Assembly: GCA_049657775.1 (NCBI GenBank)
Contig: JBASNZ010000103.1
Span: 1 to 5,040, forward strand
Source: JBASNZ01 sp049657775
Lineage (GTDB): Bacteria; Actinomycetota; Coriobacteriia; Anaerosomatales; Anaerosomataceae
DNA: 5,040 bases
Direction: 5' to 3'
Both the position numbers and the translations under genes were made by a program. Within the stretch, counting starts at the first letter, position 1. Each line of letters opens with the position of its first letter. Below the pieces are notes generated by a model. The model made no database searches. It was not told where the DNA came from and saw only the letters and a list, made by a program, of their open reading frames with translations. Positions 4,991-5,040 of this stretch are shown here, one piece after another.

Positions 4991-5016
4991 CGAAGGGCGC
5001 CTACGGGTGCCCTTCG
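4991..5016 (+). terminator. Probable transcription terminator hairpin after the dsrK-like gene
   Basis: An 11-bp stem (4991-5001 with 5006-5016, including one G-U wobble) closes on the loop TACG, flanked by C and G. This is a UNCG-type tetraloop, a very stable RNA fold. It begins 20 nt after the stop codon. The sequence after the stem is TCGTG, without a true U run, so termination may be inefficient or factor-dependent. It marks the likely end of the sulfur operon. No gene start is visible in the last 24 bases. Confidence 0.6.
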
Positions 5017-5040
5017 TCGTGCCCGGAGCCTGGTGCGCCC

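Noticed and set aside
1..5040. CRISPR array, insertion sequence, tRNA or rRNA
   Set aside because: No regularly spaced repeats, transposase-like frame, terminal inverted repeats or tRNA-like folds were recognised on either strand.

Overview
This is a GC-rich bacterial window (about 60% or more by eye) with dense coding and several GTG starts. Two divergent gene groups face away from an intergenic region of about 310 bp. The organism looks like an anaerobic or facultative, chemotactic bacterium with sulfur metabolism. A high-GC lineage such as a Coriobacteriia-like actinobacterium or a deltaproteobacterium-type sulfur metaboliser would fit, but no taxonomic marker is present and this is only an inference.

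Left group, minus strand (1-1454): a DUF4388/PATAN-type protein (GTG start at 1454) is followed 13 nt later by cheR, the chemotaxis receptor methyltransferase. cheR runs off the left edge and lacks its C-terminal end. Together they suggest a signalling or chemotaxis operon.

Middle (1455-1765): a divergent control region. On the right it holds a candidate promoter (1681-1709) and a strong imperfect palindrome (1719-1740) just upstream of an arsR-family regulator gene. This is very probably the autoregulatory operator.

Right group, plus strand (1766-4970): arsR-family repressor, DsrE2-like protein (DsrE/DsrF/DrsH family), TusA sulfur carrier, DsrM/NarI-like diheme membrane cytochrome b, and DsrK/HdrD-like iron-sulfur protein with a CCG domain. 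All are closely spaced and read as one operon. A stable hairpin (4991-5016) follows the last gene and probably ends the transcript. Three further GC hairpins lie at the gene junctions: over the arsR stop, between dsrE and tusA, and across the tusA stop up to the dsrM-like start.

Proposed joint function (inference): DsrE2 and TusA bind and pass persulfide sulfur in the cytoplasm. The DsrK-like subunit acts on a disulfide or persulfide using a noncubane-type Fe-S centre. The DsrM-like cytochrome links this to the quinone pool. No dsrAB, dsrC or dsrJOP is visible. The regulator has a cysteine pair and a SqrR/BigR-like operator shape, so reactive sulfur is a reasonable candidate signal.
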